The notes under the pieces: model-generated
Told to the model about the DNA's origin: nothing
Database searches by the model: none
What the model saw: the letters and a program-made list of their open reading frames with translations, nothing else
Program-made: the position numbers and the translations under genes
NCBI GenBank assembly: GCA_031257655.1
Contig: JAIROF010000240.1
Location: 1 to 9,116, forward strand
Direction: 5' to 3'
DNA: 9,116 nucleotides
Source: Prevotellaceae bacterium
GTDB taxonomy: Bacteria; Bacteroidota; Bacteroidia; Bacteroidales; UBA932
Shown: one piece after another, positions 1 to 6,909 of the stretch
How the letters are laid out: each line of letters starts with the position of its first letter
Numbering within the stretch: position 1 is the first letter of the stretch

Positions 1-250
1 TTATATGCATAGCATTTTGCATTATGCTTTTTAATCGCAAATATGCATATTTAGACATGCATATTTAATTATTGTCGATATAATACATTGTAAATAAAAT
101 GATTGTGAATATCGTATGCTATATTATGCATTTTTGCCACATAAACGCATATTAAAATATATGCATTTATTTTTATTCGCATAGTGCAATGTAAACAAGA
201 TAATTACATGTGCCATATTTTGAAATATGCATTTTTTATGAATAGTAAAT
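1..250. repeat. AT-rich spacer with six ATGCAT palindromes
   Basis: This stretch is extremely AT-rich and has no coding frame of note. The self-complementary hexamer ATGCAT occurs at 5-10, 43-48, 57-62, 126-131, 161-166 and 227-232, along with many partial copies such as TGCAT, ATGCA and GCATA. The spacings (38, 14, 69, 35 and 66 bases between starts) are not regular. Six exact copies in about 230 bases is well above what base composition alone would give, judged by a rough estimate. The stretch lies directly before the promoter of the ATPase gene, so the copies could be binding sites for a dimeric regulator, or simply a low-complexity AT tract. Function is unknown. Confidence 0.55.
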
Positions 251-267
251 TTTGAAATATACATTTT
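217..267 (+). repeat. Direct repeat pair, 19 bp each, 32 bp apart
   Basis: ATTTTGAAATATGCATTTT at 217-235 recurs at 249-267 with one change (G229 versus A261). The offset is 32 bases, about three helical turns. The second copy carries the TTTG that serves as the -33 box of the ATPase promoter. The first copy carries an equivalent TTTG at 219-222 but has no good -7 box at the matching distance. It could be a duplicated promoter segment or a pair of operator sites. Confidence 0.6.
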
Positions 268-280
268 ATTCGTACCTTTG
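251..280 (+). promoter_or_regulatory. Bacteroidota-type promoter for the ATPase gene
   Basis: A -33 box TTTG (251-254) and a -7 box TACCTTTG (273-280) are separated by 18 bases, close to the known primary sigma pattern of Bacteroidota (TTTG, about 19-21 bases, TAnnTTTG). Transcription should begin near 287, giving a leader of about 18 bases before the ATG at 305. The promoter position also settles the start codon of the gene, because an upstream in-frame TTG at 278 lies inside the -7 box. Confidence 0.75.
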
Positions 281-304
281 CATATTCAAATATACATACG
301 AGAT

Positions 305-1501
305 ATGGAAACGTTACTAAACACTTACAAAAATCGCTTGGCGCAGACAGACAATACGTTTGTCAGGTATTTAATGCCCCAAATTCATTGGGGAGAGAGG
401 CTTACCGGCATTATTGGCGCTCGTGGTACAGGAAAAACAACCCTGATGCTGCAATACATCAAGCAAAATCTTGATATTACAAAGGCTGTTTACGTCAGCT
501 TGGACGACCTCTACTTTGCGAATAACCGTCTGGTAGATTTAGCGTACAAGCTGTGGCAGGAGGGTATTACGAACTTGTTTATCGACGAAGTGCACAAGTA
601 TCCCTACAATACTTGGGCACAGGAGCTGAAAAATATATACGACTCATACCCCGAAATTTGCACGGTTTTTTCCGGATCGTCTATTCTGAAAATCTACGAA
701 GGTAATGCCGATTTGAGCCGCAGGGCGGTTGAGTATGAACTTTTTGGGCTGTCATTCAGAGAGTTCTTAGCATCCGAAAGCATAAAAAATATGCCCGCTA
801 TATCGCTGGAGGATTTGCTGAAGCGTCACGTTGAAATTGCCTCCGACATTACCAACGGTATCAAAATTATGCCCTTATTCCGTAAATATTTGCAGAGCGG
901 GTACTTCCCGTATTACAAAGAGGGGCTGACCACCTATAGCCATAAGCTGGCGAATACTGTTAGCGCTGTGCTGGAAACCGATTTGCCGGCTACGGAGCGT
1001 ATTGAGTTTACCTCGGTGCAAAAGCTGAAAAGATTGCTGACTATCATTGCCGGATTGGCTCCGTTTGCCCCGAATATGTCTCAGCTGGGCGCTCATGTAG
1101 ATATCTTGAGGAACAACTTGCCCAAAAGCTTGCTGCTTCTGGAGCGCGCACGGATGCTGGGCTTGCTGCGCGCCAATGGCAAAAATCTAAGCCCGTTGAG
1201 CAAACCTGCCAAGATTTACTTGGACAATCCGAATCTTGCCTTTGCGCTGGGAAACGAAAATACGAATATCGGCAGCTTGCGCGAAACTTTTTTCTACAAC
1301 CAGCTGAGAATAGTAAGCTCGGTAACGGATGCGCAGAGAGGCGATTTTACGGTCAATGGGCAGCTCGTTTTTGAGGTGGGCGGAAAAAGCAAAACGTTTG
1401 CCCAAATAGCCAATATCCCGGATTCGTATCTCGCTATCGACGAGGTGGAAATAGGCATTGGCAACCGCATTCCGCTGTGGATGTTCGGATTGCTGTACTA
1501 A
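305..1501 (+). CDS. AAA family ATPase with DUF4143-like C-terminal domain
   Basis: This is a 398-residue ATP-binding protein of the stand-alone AAA_14/DUF4143 type common in Bacteroidota. No single substrate is known for the family. A Walker A motif GARGTGKT lies at residues 38-45 and a Walker B motif LFIDE at 91-95. A sensor-like FSGSS follows at 122-126, and LSRRA at 137-141 may supply an arginine finger. Residues of about 190-340 form a helical linker with winged-helix character. The C-terminus holds D347 and then E357-V-G-G-K361, resembling a degenerate PD-(D/E)XK nuclease core. The ATG at 305 was chosen because the promoter -7 box covers the alternative TTG. No Shine-Dalgarno is visible, as is usual in this phylum. 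The gene stands alone and looks less GC-rich than its neighbours, which fits the mobile, patchy distribution of the family. The family call is firm, the function unknown. Confidence 0.9.
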   Translation: METLLNTYKNRLAQTDNTFVRYLMPQIHWGERLTGIIGARGTGKTTLMLQYIKQNLDITKAVYVSLDDLYFANNRLVDLAYKLWQEGITNLFIDEVHKYPYNTWAQELKNIYDSYPEICTVFSGSSILKIYEGNADLSRRAVEYELFGLSFREFLASESIKNMPAISLEDLLKRHVEIASDITNGIKIMPLFRKYLQSGYFPYYKEGLTTYSHKLANTVSAVLETDLPATERIEFTSVQKLKRLLTIIAGLAPFAPNMSQLGAHVDILRNNLPKSLLLLERARMLGLLRANGKNLSPLSKPAKIYLDNPNLAFALGNENTNIGSLRETFFYNQLRIVSSVTDAQRGDFTVNGQLVFEVGGKSKTFAQIANIPDSYLAIDEVEIGIGNRIPLWMFGLLY

Positions 1502-1538
1502 ACATGCGGCATGAAAGCTCCATCCAACCTCAAAAATC

Positions 1539-1682
1539 TTTTGGGAGAACCTCTAAAAACTCCAAACTCTGCGCTATGCTCCCTTCGGCAAAGTGCTTGT
1601 TTACTGCGCTCATTACTTCAGTAAACTCCGCTTTTGCCTTAGCCGCAAGCCTTGATTTTGGGATTTTTAGAGGTTCTTTTGG
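1539..1682. repeat. Nested inverted-repeat (MITE-like) element
   Basis: The outer arms at 1547-1566 and 1657-1676 pair at 18 of 20 positions, with a perfect 14-bp core (AGAACCTCTAAAAA at 1546-1559 against its complement at 1664-1677). Inside is a second palindrome, 1587-1606 with 1619-1638, pairing at 14 of 20 positions including GTTTACTG/CAGTAAAC around a 12-base loop. TTTTGG flanks the element on both sides (1539-1544 and 1677-1682) and could be a target-site duplication. No transposase frame lies within. Size and architecture fit a non-autonomous miniature element. It could also be an RNA hairpin or a bidirectional terminator for the ATPase gene. It starts 38 bases after that gene's stop codon. 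Confidence 0.6.
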
Positions 1683-1702
1683 CTTAAATTAGGCTGTACA
1701 AG

Positions 1703-1740
1703 GGTATGAGAAAGATGCTATGGTATGAGAAAGGTGCTAT
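1703..1740 (+). repeat. Tandem duplication of a 19-bp unit
   Basis: GGTATGAGAAAGATGCTAT (1703-1721) is followed with no gap by GGTATGAGAAAGGTGCTAT (1722-1740), identical except for one base. The end of the second copy supplies the TAT of the promoter -7 box at 1738-1745. The first copy is followed by GGTATG instead and so does not make a box. The duplication lies between the inverted-repeat element and the SpmAB-type gene and may alter promoter strength or spacing. Confidence 0.8.
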
Positions 1741-1745
1741 CTTTG
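1738..1745 (+). promoter_or_regulatory. Probable promoter -7 box for the SpmA-SpmB fusion gene
   Basis: TATCTTTG matches the Bacteroidota -7 consensus TAnnTTTG exactly. No TTTG is present 18-21 bases upstream, where the 19-bp tandem repeat sits instead, so the -33 contact is weak or absent. Transcription from here would begin near 1752 and give a leader of about 70 bases. No Shine-Dalgarno is seen before the ATG at 1821. Confidence 0.5.
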
Positions 1746-1820
1746 CGGAAATTTTCGTTACTCACTTTACGCTATACATTTTTCGTCCTCCGATAGCAGC
1801 ACAAATAGCAGGTTATAATC

Positions 1821-3050
1821 ATGGTACTCAACTACATCTGGATAGGTTTTTTCATTGTCGCCTTTGTAGCGGCGCTGGTAAAGGCGTTTGTTTTTGGCGA
1901 CGCCGAAATTTTTTCGGCCGTTATGGGGTCGACGTTCGATTCTGCCAAAGCGGCGTTCGAGATTTCGCTCGGGCTTACGGGCGTGCTGTCGCTATGGCTG
2001 GGATTTATGAAAATAGGCGAGCGGGGCGGGGTCATTACCTTTCTTTCGCGCATGGCGGCGCCAATTTTTCGCAGGCTGTTCCCCGATTTGCCCAAAAATC
2101 ATCCGGCGGGAGGCTCTATATTCATGAACCTTTCGGCCAACATGCTGGGATTGGACAACGCCGCAACGCCGCTGGGGCTGAAGGCCATGCAGCAAATGCA
2201 GGACGTCAATCCGCAGAAGAATGTTGCCAGCAACCCCATGATTATGTTCCTTGCGCTCAACACCTCGGGCTTGACGCTTATCCCCATTAGCGTGATGGTG
2301 TACAGGGCGCAAATGGGCGCTGCCAACCCCTCCGATGTTTTTTTGCCCATACTGATTGCCACGTATTTTTCCACGCTGGCGGCGGTGGTTTCGGTATGCC
2401 TCTACCAGCGAATCAGCGTGCTCAACCGCACCATGCTGCTCACCTTTGGGGGGCTTACCGCAGCCATCGTGCTGCTCACCTTTTGCTTTTCGCTGCTGCC
2501 CAAGGAGAAAGTGGAGCTTTACTCTGCCTTTGTCGCCAACCTGCTGCTGCTTTCCATCATCGCCGGATTTATTGTGGCGGGGGTGCGCAAGAAAATAAAC
2601 GTGTATGAGGCGTTTATTGACGGCGCAAAAGATGGGTTCAAAACGGCCGTAACCATTATCCCGTACTTGGTGGCGATGCTGGTTGCGGTGGGGATGCTTC
2701 GCGCGTCGGGGGTGATGGATGCGCTGGTGGACGGCATTGCGGCCGCCTTTGCGTGGGCGGGCGCTAACGCCGATTTCGTGGGCGCGCTGCCCACGGCGCT
2801 CATGAAGCCCCTGAGCGGCAGCGGTGCGCGCGGCATGATGGTGGACGCCATGAAAACCTACGGCGCAGACTCATTCGTGGGGCGCCTCTCATCGACCATA
2901 CAGGGCGCCACCGACACCACCTTTTACATCCTTGCCGTTTACTTTGGCAGCGTGGGCATCAAGCGCACGCGCCACGCCGTAACCTGCGGCCTGATTGCCG
3001 ATTTAACGGGCATTGTTGCGGCTATTCTGGTGGCCTACGTTTTCTTTTAG
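1821..3050 (+). CDS. SpmA-SpmB fusion membrane protein (nucleoside recognition/Gate domains)
   Basis: This 409-residue integral membrane protein joins a SpmA-like half to a SpmB-like half. Bacillus encodes these as two spore-maturation proteins of roughly 180-200 residues each. The N-terminal half has hydrophobic segments near 5-22, 47-62, 141-160 and 174-195, and the SpmA signature NLSANMLGLDNAATPLGLKA at 103-122. The C-terminal half has segments near 207-226, 236-254 and 275-295. Its SpmB signatures include KPLSGSGARGMMVD (329-342) and STIQGATDTTFYILAVYFGS (358-377), and it ends in a last membrane helix. Fused forms are usual in Bacteroidota, which do not sporulate. The cellular role is unproven; transport of a small molecule across the inner membrane is an inference from the Gate fold. 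The stop codon overlaps that of the convergent yhbP-like gene, leaving no space for a separate terminator. Confidence 0.92.
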   Translation: MVLNYIWIGFFIVAFVAALVKAFVFGDAEIFSAVMGSTFDSAKAAFEISLGLTGVLSLWLGFMKIGERGGVITFLSRMAAPIFRRLFPDLPKNHPAGGSIFMNLSANMLGLDNAATPLGLKAMQQMQDVNPQKNVASNPMIMFLALNTSGLTLIPISVMVYRAQMGAANPSDVFLPILIATYFSTLAAVVSVCLYQRISVLNRTMLLTFGGLTAAIVLLTFCFSLLPKEKVELYSAFVANLLLLSIIAGFIVAGVRKKINVYEAFIDGAKDGFKTAVTIIPYLVAMLVAVGMLRASGVMDALVDGIAAAFAWAGANADFVGALPTALMKPLSGSGARGMMVDAMKTYGADSFVGRLSSTIQGATDTTFYILAVYFGSVGIKRTRHAVTCGLIADLTGIVAAILVAYVFF

Positions 3051-3517
3051 CGCGCGCTTTTTTCGCTCAGGAAGTCTGTATTCAGCAGCGGGGGTTTTTT
3101 CCACGTCATTTTTTTGCCAAAGCCGAGGCGGTTGTCGGTGAGCTTTGCCCAGGTAGGCTCCAGCATCCAGAGGGTGGCGTTGAGCAGCGCGGCGTAAGGA
3201 AATCGGCGCATGTAGGTGCGCCGCAGGGCTTTTGCCATGTCGCCGAGCGGTTGGTACACCAGCCCCTGCAGCTGCAAGCCCTGAATTTTCCCTACGACCT
3301 CGGTCTCCAGCGCAATGCCGGCGCTCACGTGCATGTTGTGCGCAATGTCGCGCACGTGCTTAGTGGCGCTCTCCGACAAAAATACGAAGCAGCCTTCCTC
3401 CTCCGCATACGCGTAGAATAGCGGGCAGCAGTACGGCTCGTCGTTGAAGGATGTGGCTAAGGTCATCACGTGGTGCGCCTTTACAAAGTCAATAAAGGCC
3501 GGCGGCATGTGGCTCAT
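3047..3517 (-). CDS. yhbP: YhbP/UPF0306-family protein, pyridoxamine 5'-phosphate oxidase-like fold
   Basis: This is a 156-residue protein with the split-barrel flavin-binding fold of the pyridoxamine 5'-phosphate oxidase superfamily. The best landmark is LTDNRLGFGKKMTW near the C-terminus, which closely matches the end of Escherichia coli YhbP (about 147 residues). Upstream it has the typical HHVMTLATSFNDEPYCCPLF opening strand pair and RRTYMRRFPYA. The biochemical activity of YhbP is not established, so binding of FMN or a related cofactor is an inference. The ATG at 3517 begins MSHMPP and lies 17 bases after the nrdJ stop; a second ATG at 3508 is possible. The frame stays open farther upstream but there runs inside nrdJ and looks non-coding. 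Close spacing suggests co-transcription with nrdJ. The gap contains a short GGGC run. Confidence 0.85.
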   Translation of the reverse strand: MSHMPPAFIDFVKAHHVMTLATSFNDEPYCCPLFYAYAEEEGCFVFLSESATKHVRDIAHNMHVSAGIALETEVVGKIQGLQLQGLVYQPLGDMAKALRRTYMRRFPYAALLNATLWMLEPTWAKLTDNRLGFGKKMTWKKPPLLNTDFLSEKSAR

Positions 3518-3534
3518 GTCAGCGGGCGGGCGGG

Positions 3535-6165
3535 CTATCCGCATTTGGCGTTGCCGCAGGTTGGGCAGGTGAGACATCCCTCCTGGTATATGAGCTGCGT
3601 TGAGCCGCATTCGCCGCAGCGCTGCCCCTGCGTGGCTTCGGTGCCGTTGGGGATGTAGCGCTTGAGCGCGCGCTCCACGCCGTTTTTCCACGTGTTGATG
3701 GATTCGCTGCTGAGGTGCAAGCCCTCAATGAGGTTAATAACGTCTACAATGGGCATGCCATTGCGCAGCACGCCCGAGATGAGCCGCGCGTAGTTCCAGA
3801 ACTCTTTGTCGAACATGTACGAGATGCCCTTCACGACCTGCATAATGCCGCGCCTGTCCGTGTATTCGAGGTTGTATATTTTACCCAGCTCGTGGTCGGT
3901 AGCCTTCACAATTTTCCCCTTATCGACCGATTTTGGCAGCCAAAGCCCGTCTTCGGTGGCCACGCCGGTAAAGATTTCGTAAGGTTTTCCATCGTACAGG
4001 CCCACAAAGGCTATCCACTCTTCGGCGCCGTTTTTGAAGCGTATGATGTCTGCGTCGAGCGATTCGGGGCGCTTTTTCGGCATTTTGCCGCTATCTTTTT
4101 TGCTGCTGTCGGCGGCTATCAGGATGCCGTCGCGCGAGCCGTCGCGGTACACCGTGATGCCTTTGCAGCCGCTTTCCCAAGCCGTTTGGTACACCTTGTC
4201 CACCATCTCCTCGCTAATGCTGTTGGGGAGGTTTACGGTAACGCTAATGGAGTGGTCTACCCACTGCTGCATTTTCCCCTGCATTTTCACCTTTGCCACC
4301 CAGTCCACGTCGTTGGCGGTGGACTTGTAGTAGGGTGATTTTTCTATCACCGCCTGCATGAACTCCGGGCTTGCGGTGGCCACTTGGCTTGCGCTGTAGC
4401 CGTTGGCTTCGAGCCAGGTGATGAACTTGTGGTGCCCCACGAGGTATTCTTCGTAGGCGTCGCCTTTTTTGTCGATAAAGTCCACCTTTACGCTTTTGTC
4501 GTTGTGGTTTACCTTCCGGCGCCGCTTGTAGAAGAGGCTGAAAACCGGCTCAATCCCCGAGGTTGTTTGCGTCATGATGCTGGTGGTGCCGGTGGGGGCA
4601 ATGGTGAGCATGGCGACGTTTCGCCGTCCGTGCTGCTTCATTTCGCCGTAGAGGGCGGGGTCGGCTTCGCGAATGCGGGCAATCATCGGGTTGTTTTCCT
4701 CGCGCTTGGCGTCGTACATCTGGAAGGCGCCGCGCTCCTTTGCCAGCGCTACCGATGCGCGGTAGGCTTCCACGGCGAGCATTTTTTGCTTTTCGACGGC
4801 AAAATCGATGGCCTCGTCGCTGCCGTAGCGCAGCCCCATGGCGGCGAGCATGTCGCCTTCTGCAGTGATGCCCAGGCCTGTGCGCCGCCCCATGATGGCC
4901 TTGTCGCGGATTTTTTTCCACAGGTTGCGCTCCACGCTTTTGATGTCATCCTGCTCGGGGTCGGACTCTACCTTGCGAAGGATGGCGTCGATTTTTTCGA
5001 GCTCGAGGTCAATCACGTCGTCCATGATGCGCATGGCCTTGTACACGTGCTCCTTGTAGAGCTGGGTGTTGAAGGTTGCCTTTGGCGTAAAGGGGTTTTC
5101 TACGTAGCTGTAAAGGTTGATGGCCACCAGCCGGCAGCTGTCGTAGGGGCAGAGGGGTATTTCGCCGCAGGGGTTGGTGGATACGGTGCGGAAGCCCATG
5201 TCGGCGTAGCAATCGGCCACCGACTGTTCGATGATGGTATCCCAGAACAGGATGCCCGGCTCGGCGCTTTTCCATGCGTTGTGGATGATTTTGCCCCACA
5301 GCGCCCGCGCATCTACCTCTTTCCGTATTTTAGGGTCGCTTGCGTCAACCGGATACTGCTGCACGTATGGCTTTCCGCTTCTTACGCAGGCCATAAATTC
5401 GTTGTCTATCCGCACCGAGATGTTTGCGCCTGTCACCTGTCCGGTTTCCATTTTGGCGTCGATAAATTTTTCGGCGTCGGGGTGCTTTACGGAGACGCTC
5501 AGCATGAGGGCGCCTCTGCGGCCGTCCATAGCCACCTCGCGGGTGGAGTTGGAGTATCGCTCCATGAAGGGCACCAGGCCGGTTGAGTTGAGGGCGCTGT
5601 TGAGGACGGGCGTTCCGCTGGGGCGAATGTGCGACAAGTCGTGCCCCACGCCGCCGCGCCGCTTCATGAGCTGCACCTGCTCCTCGTCGATGCGGAAAAT
5701 GCCGCCGTAGGAGTCGGCGGGGGGCGTAGCGCCTATCACGAAGCAGTTGGACAGCGACGCCACCTGGTAGCCGTTGCCGATGCCGGTCATGGGGCCTCCC
5801 TGCGGCACGATGTACTTGAACTTGTCGAGCAGCTCAAAGATTTCGGCGGCGGCCATGGGGTTGGCATACTTCTGCTCGATGCGCGCCAGCTCGCGCGCCA
5901 GCCGGTGGTGCATGTCGGCGGGCGTATGCTCATAGATGTTGCCGTATGAGTCTTTCAGCGCGTATTTGTTCACCCAGTTTTTAGCGGCCATTTCGTCGCC
6001 GCCAAAGTAGGCGGTGGCGTCGGCAACCGCCTCTTTGTAGGTGTACGTTGTTCTCTTGGCCGGTTTCGATACTTTCAAGGTTGGTTTATCGGCAGCCTTA
6101 GGAGTTTTTTCGTTGGTTGTCATCTCCTTCTTTGTCTTAGCAAAAAATCCCACTTCCATAATCAT
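3535..6165 (-). CDS. nrdJ: Adenosylcobalamin-dependent (class II) ribonucleoside-diphosphate reductase
   Basis: This cytoplasmic enzyme reduces ribonucleotides to deoxyribonucleotides using a radical made from adenosylcobalamin, and needs no separate small subunit or oxygen. The 876 residues include SNCFV with redox Cys141, the hallmark NPCGE with catalytic Cys333 and Glu335, a further Cys344, and the APTGTTS motif at 523-529. A cysteine-rich tail (Cys850, 853, 864, 867, 870 and 875) probably binds zinc and re-reduces the active site. The first 40 or so residues are Lys/Thr-rich and poorly conserved. The start is uncertain: ATG at 6165 or 6159. A further ATG at 6123 has AAGGAG touching it with no spacing. 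The 213 bases upstream (6166-6378) hold only a weak -7-like TATATTTT on the minus strand, and no cobalamin riboswitch was recognised. The yhbP-like gene follows 17 bases downstream. Confidence 0.95.
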   Translation of the reverse strand: MIMEVGFFAKTKKEMTTNEKTPKAADKPTLKVSKPAKRTTYTYKEAVADATAYFGGDEMAAKNWVNKYALKDSYGNIYEHTPADMHHRLARELARIEQKYANPMAAAEIFELLDKFKYIVPQGGPMTGIGNGYQVASLSNCFVIGATPPADSYGGIFRIDEEQVQLMKRRGGVGHDLSHIRPSGTPVLNSALNSTGLVPFMERYSNSTREVAMDGRRGALMLSVSVKHPDAEKFIDAKMETGQVTGANISVRIDNEFMACVRSGKPYVQQYPVDASDPKIRKEVDARALWGKIIHNAWKSAEPGILFWDTIIEQSVADCYADMGFRTVSTNPCGEIPLCPYDSCRLVAINLYSYVENPFTPKATFNTQLYKEHVYKAMRIMDDVIDLELEKIDAILRKVESDPEQDDIKSVERNLWKKIRDKAIMGRRTGLGITAEGDMLAAMGLRYGSDEAIDFAVEKQKMLAVEAYRASVALAKERGAFQMYDAKREENNPMIARIREADPALYGEMKQHGRRNVAMLTIAPTGTTSIMTQTTSGIEPVFSLFYKRRRKVNHNDKSVKVDFIDKKGDAYEEYLVGHHKFITWLEANGYSASQVATASPEFMQAVIEKSPYYKSTANDVDWVAKVKMQGKMQQWVDHSISVTVNLPNSISEEMVDKVYQTAWESGCKGITVYRDGSRDGILIAADSSKKDSGKMPKKRPESLDADIIRFKNGAEEWIAFVGLYDGKPYEIFTGVATEDGLWLPKSVDKGKIVKATDHELGKIYNLEYTDRRGIMQVVKGISYMFDKEFWNYARLISGVLRNGMPIVDVINLIEGLHLSSESINTWKNGVERALKRYIPNGTEATQGQRCGECGSTQLIYQEGCLTCPTCGNAKCG

Positions 6166-6378
6166 TTTAGATAGCGTTCAGGTAAAAAGTAAGTAAAATA
6201 TAACGTCTTGTACAGCAAGTACTTATAGGGTTATCAGAATTATTTGAGGAAAAACAGCGATATTTTTTCTGCGAATACGTTTTTTGAACGCACGAAATTA
6301 CAACTTAACTTTCTTGCAACACGAATTTCGGCGAGCGCAATTATCAACAAAATATTAGAGTGATGTGAAACAGGGTTT

Positions 6379-6909
6379 TTAGCCTCTTTTGCGGGGCTGA
6401 TTTGGCAGGCTGCTGCGGTCTGTTTTCAGCAGCAGGGCTACGGCGTAGGCGGCTACGCCTTCTTCGCGCCCTACGAATCCGAGGGTTTCGGTAGTGGTGG
6501 CTTTTATGCTGATGTTTTCGGCGTCGGTTTGCATGGCCTGGGCAAGGCGCTGCTGCATGGCGGGGATTAAATCTTTCACTTTGGGGCGTTGCAGGCACAG
6601 CGTTACATCGGCGTTGCCGAGCTCGTAGCCTTTTTCGCGCACCATGCACATGGTGCGCCTTAGCAAAATTTTGCTGTCCATGCCTTTGTATTCGTCGTTA
6701 GCGTCGGGGAAGTGGTAGCCAATGTCGCGCAGGTTTGCCGCGCCCAGCAGCGCGTCGCAGAGGGCGTGAATGGCGACGTCGCCGTCGGAGTGCGCCACGG
6801 CGCCCTTGCTGTGCGGCACCTTTACGCCGCACAGCCAGAGCTCCAGCCCGCCGGCTAACCGGTGTACATCGTAGCCGCTGCCTATGCGAAAGGGAGAGGT
6901 CATGGGCAT
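6379..6909 (-). CDS. ispF: 2-C-methyl-D-erythritol 2,4-cyclodiphosphate synthase
   Basis: This enzyme of the MEP isoprenoid pathway converts CDP-methylerythritol 2-phosphate to methylerythritol cyclodiphosphate and CMP. The family works as a cytoplasmic homotrimer with a divalent metal. The protein has 176 residues. Visible motifs are GYDVHR at 12-17 (metal ligands Asp14 and His16), HSDGD at 40-44, His48 as the third metal ligand, DIGYHFPDA at 62-70, and TTTETLGFVGREEG at 138-151. The C-terminus runs about 15 residues beyond the usual end with a basic, polar tail. The ATG at 6909 shares its A with the last base of the porV TAA (TAATG), indicating translational coupling. An in-frame ATG at 6903 (MTSPF) is the other possible start. 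The gene is transcribed with porV from the promoter near 8106-8136. Confidence 0.97.
   Translation of the reverse strand: MPMTSPFRIGSGYDVHRLAGGLELWLCGVKVPHSKGAVAHSDGDVAIHALCDALLGAANLRDIGYHFPDANDEYKGMDSKILLRRTMCMVREKGYELGNADVTLCLQRPKVKDLIPAMQQRLAQAMQTDAENISIKATTTETLGFVGREEGVAAYAVALLLKTDRSSLPNQPRKRG

Noticed and set aside
278..304. Upstream TTG start that would add nine residues to the ATPase
   Set aside because: The TTG is part of the promoter -7 box and lies before the expected transcription start, so it cannot be in the mRNA.
1477..2290. Plus-strand frames at 1477-1692 and 1706-2290
   Set aside because: The first reads through the end of the ATPase gene and the inverted-repeat element. The second is out of frame with the SpmAB gene and has no family features.
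4384..5586. 400-codon open frame on the plus strand inside nrdJ
   Set aside because: It is the antisense shadow of a GC-rich, strongly conserved gene; its translation is His/Val/Gly-rich and matches no known family.
6121..6123. Downstream ATG of nrdJ preceded by AAGGAG
   Set aside because: The purine run touches the ATG with no spacing, which would not position a ribosome; the upstream ATGs at 6165 and 6159 are preferred, though not proven.
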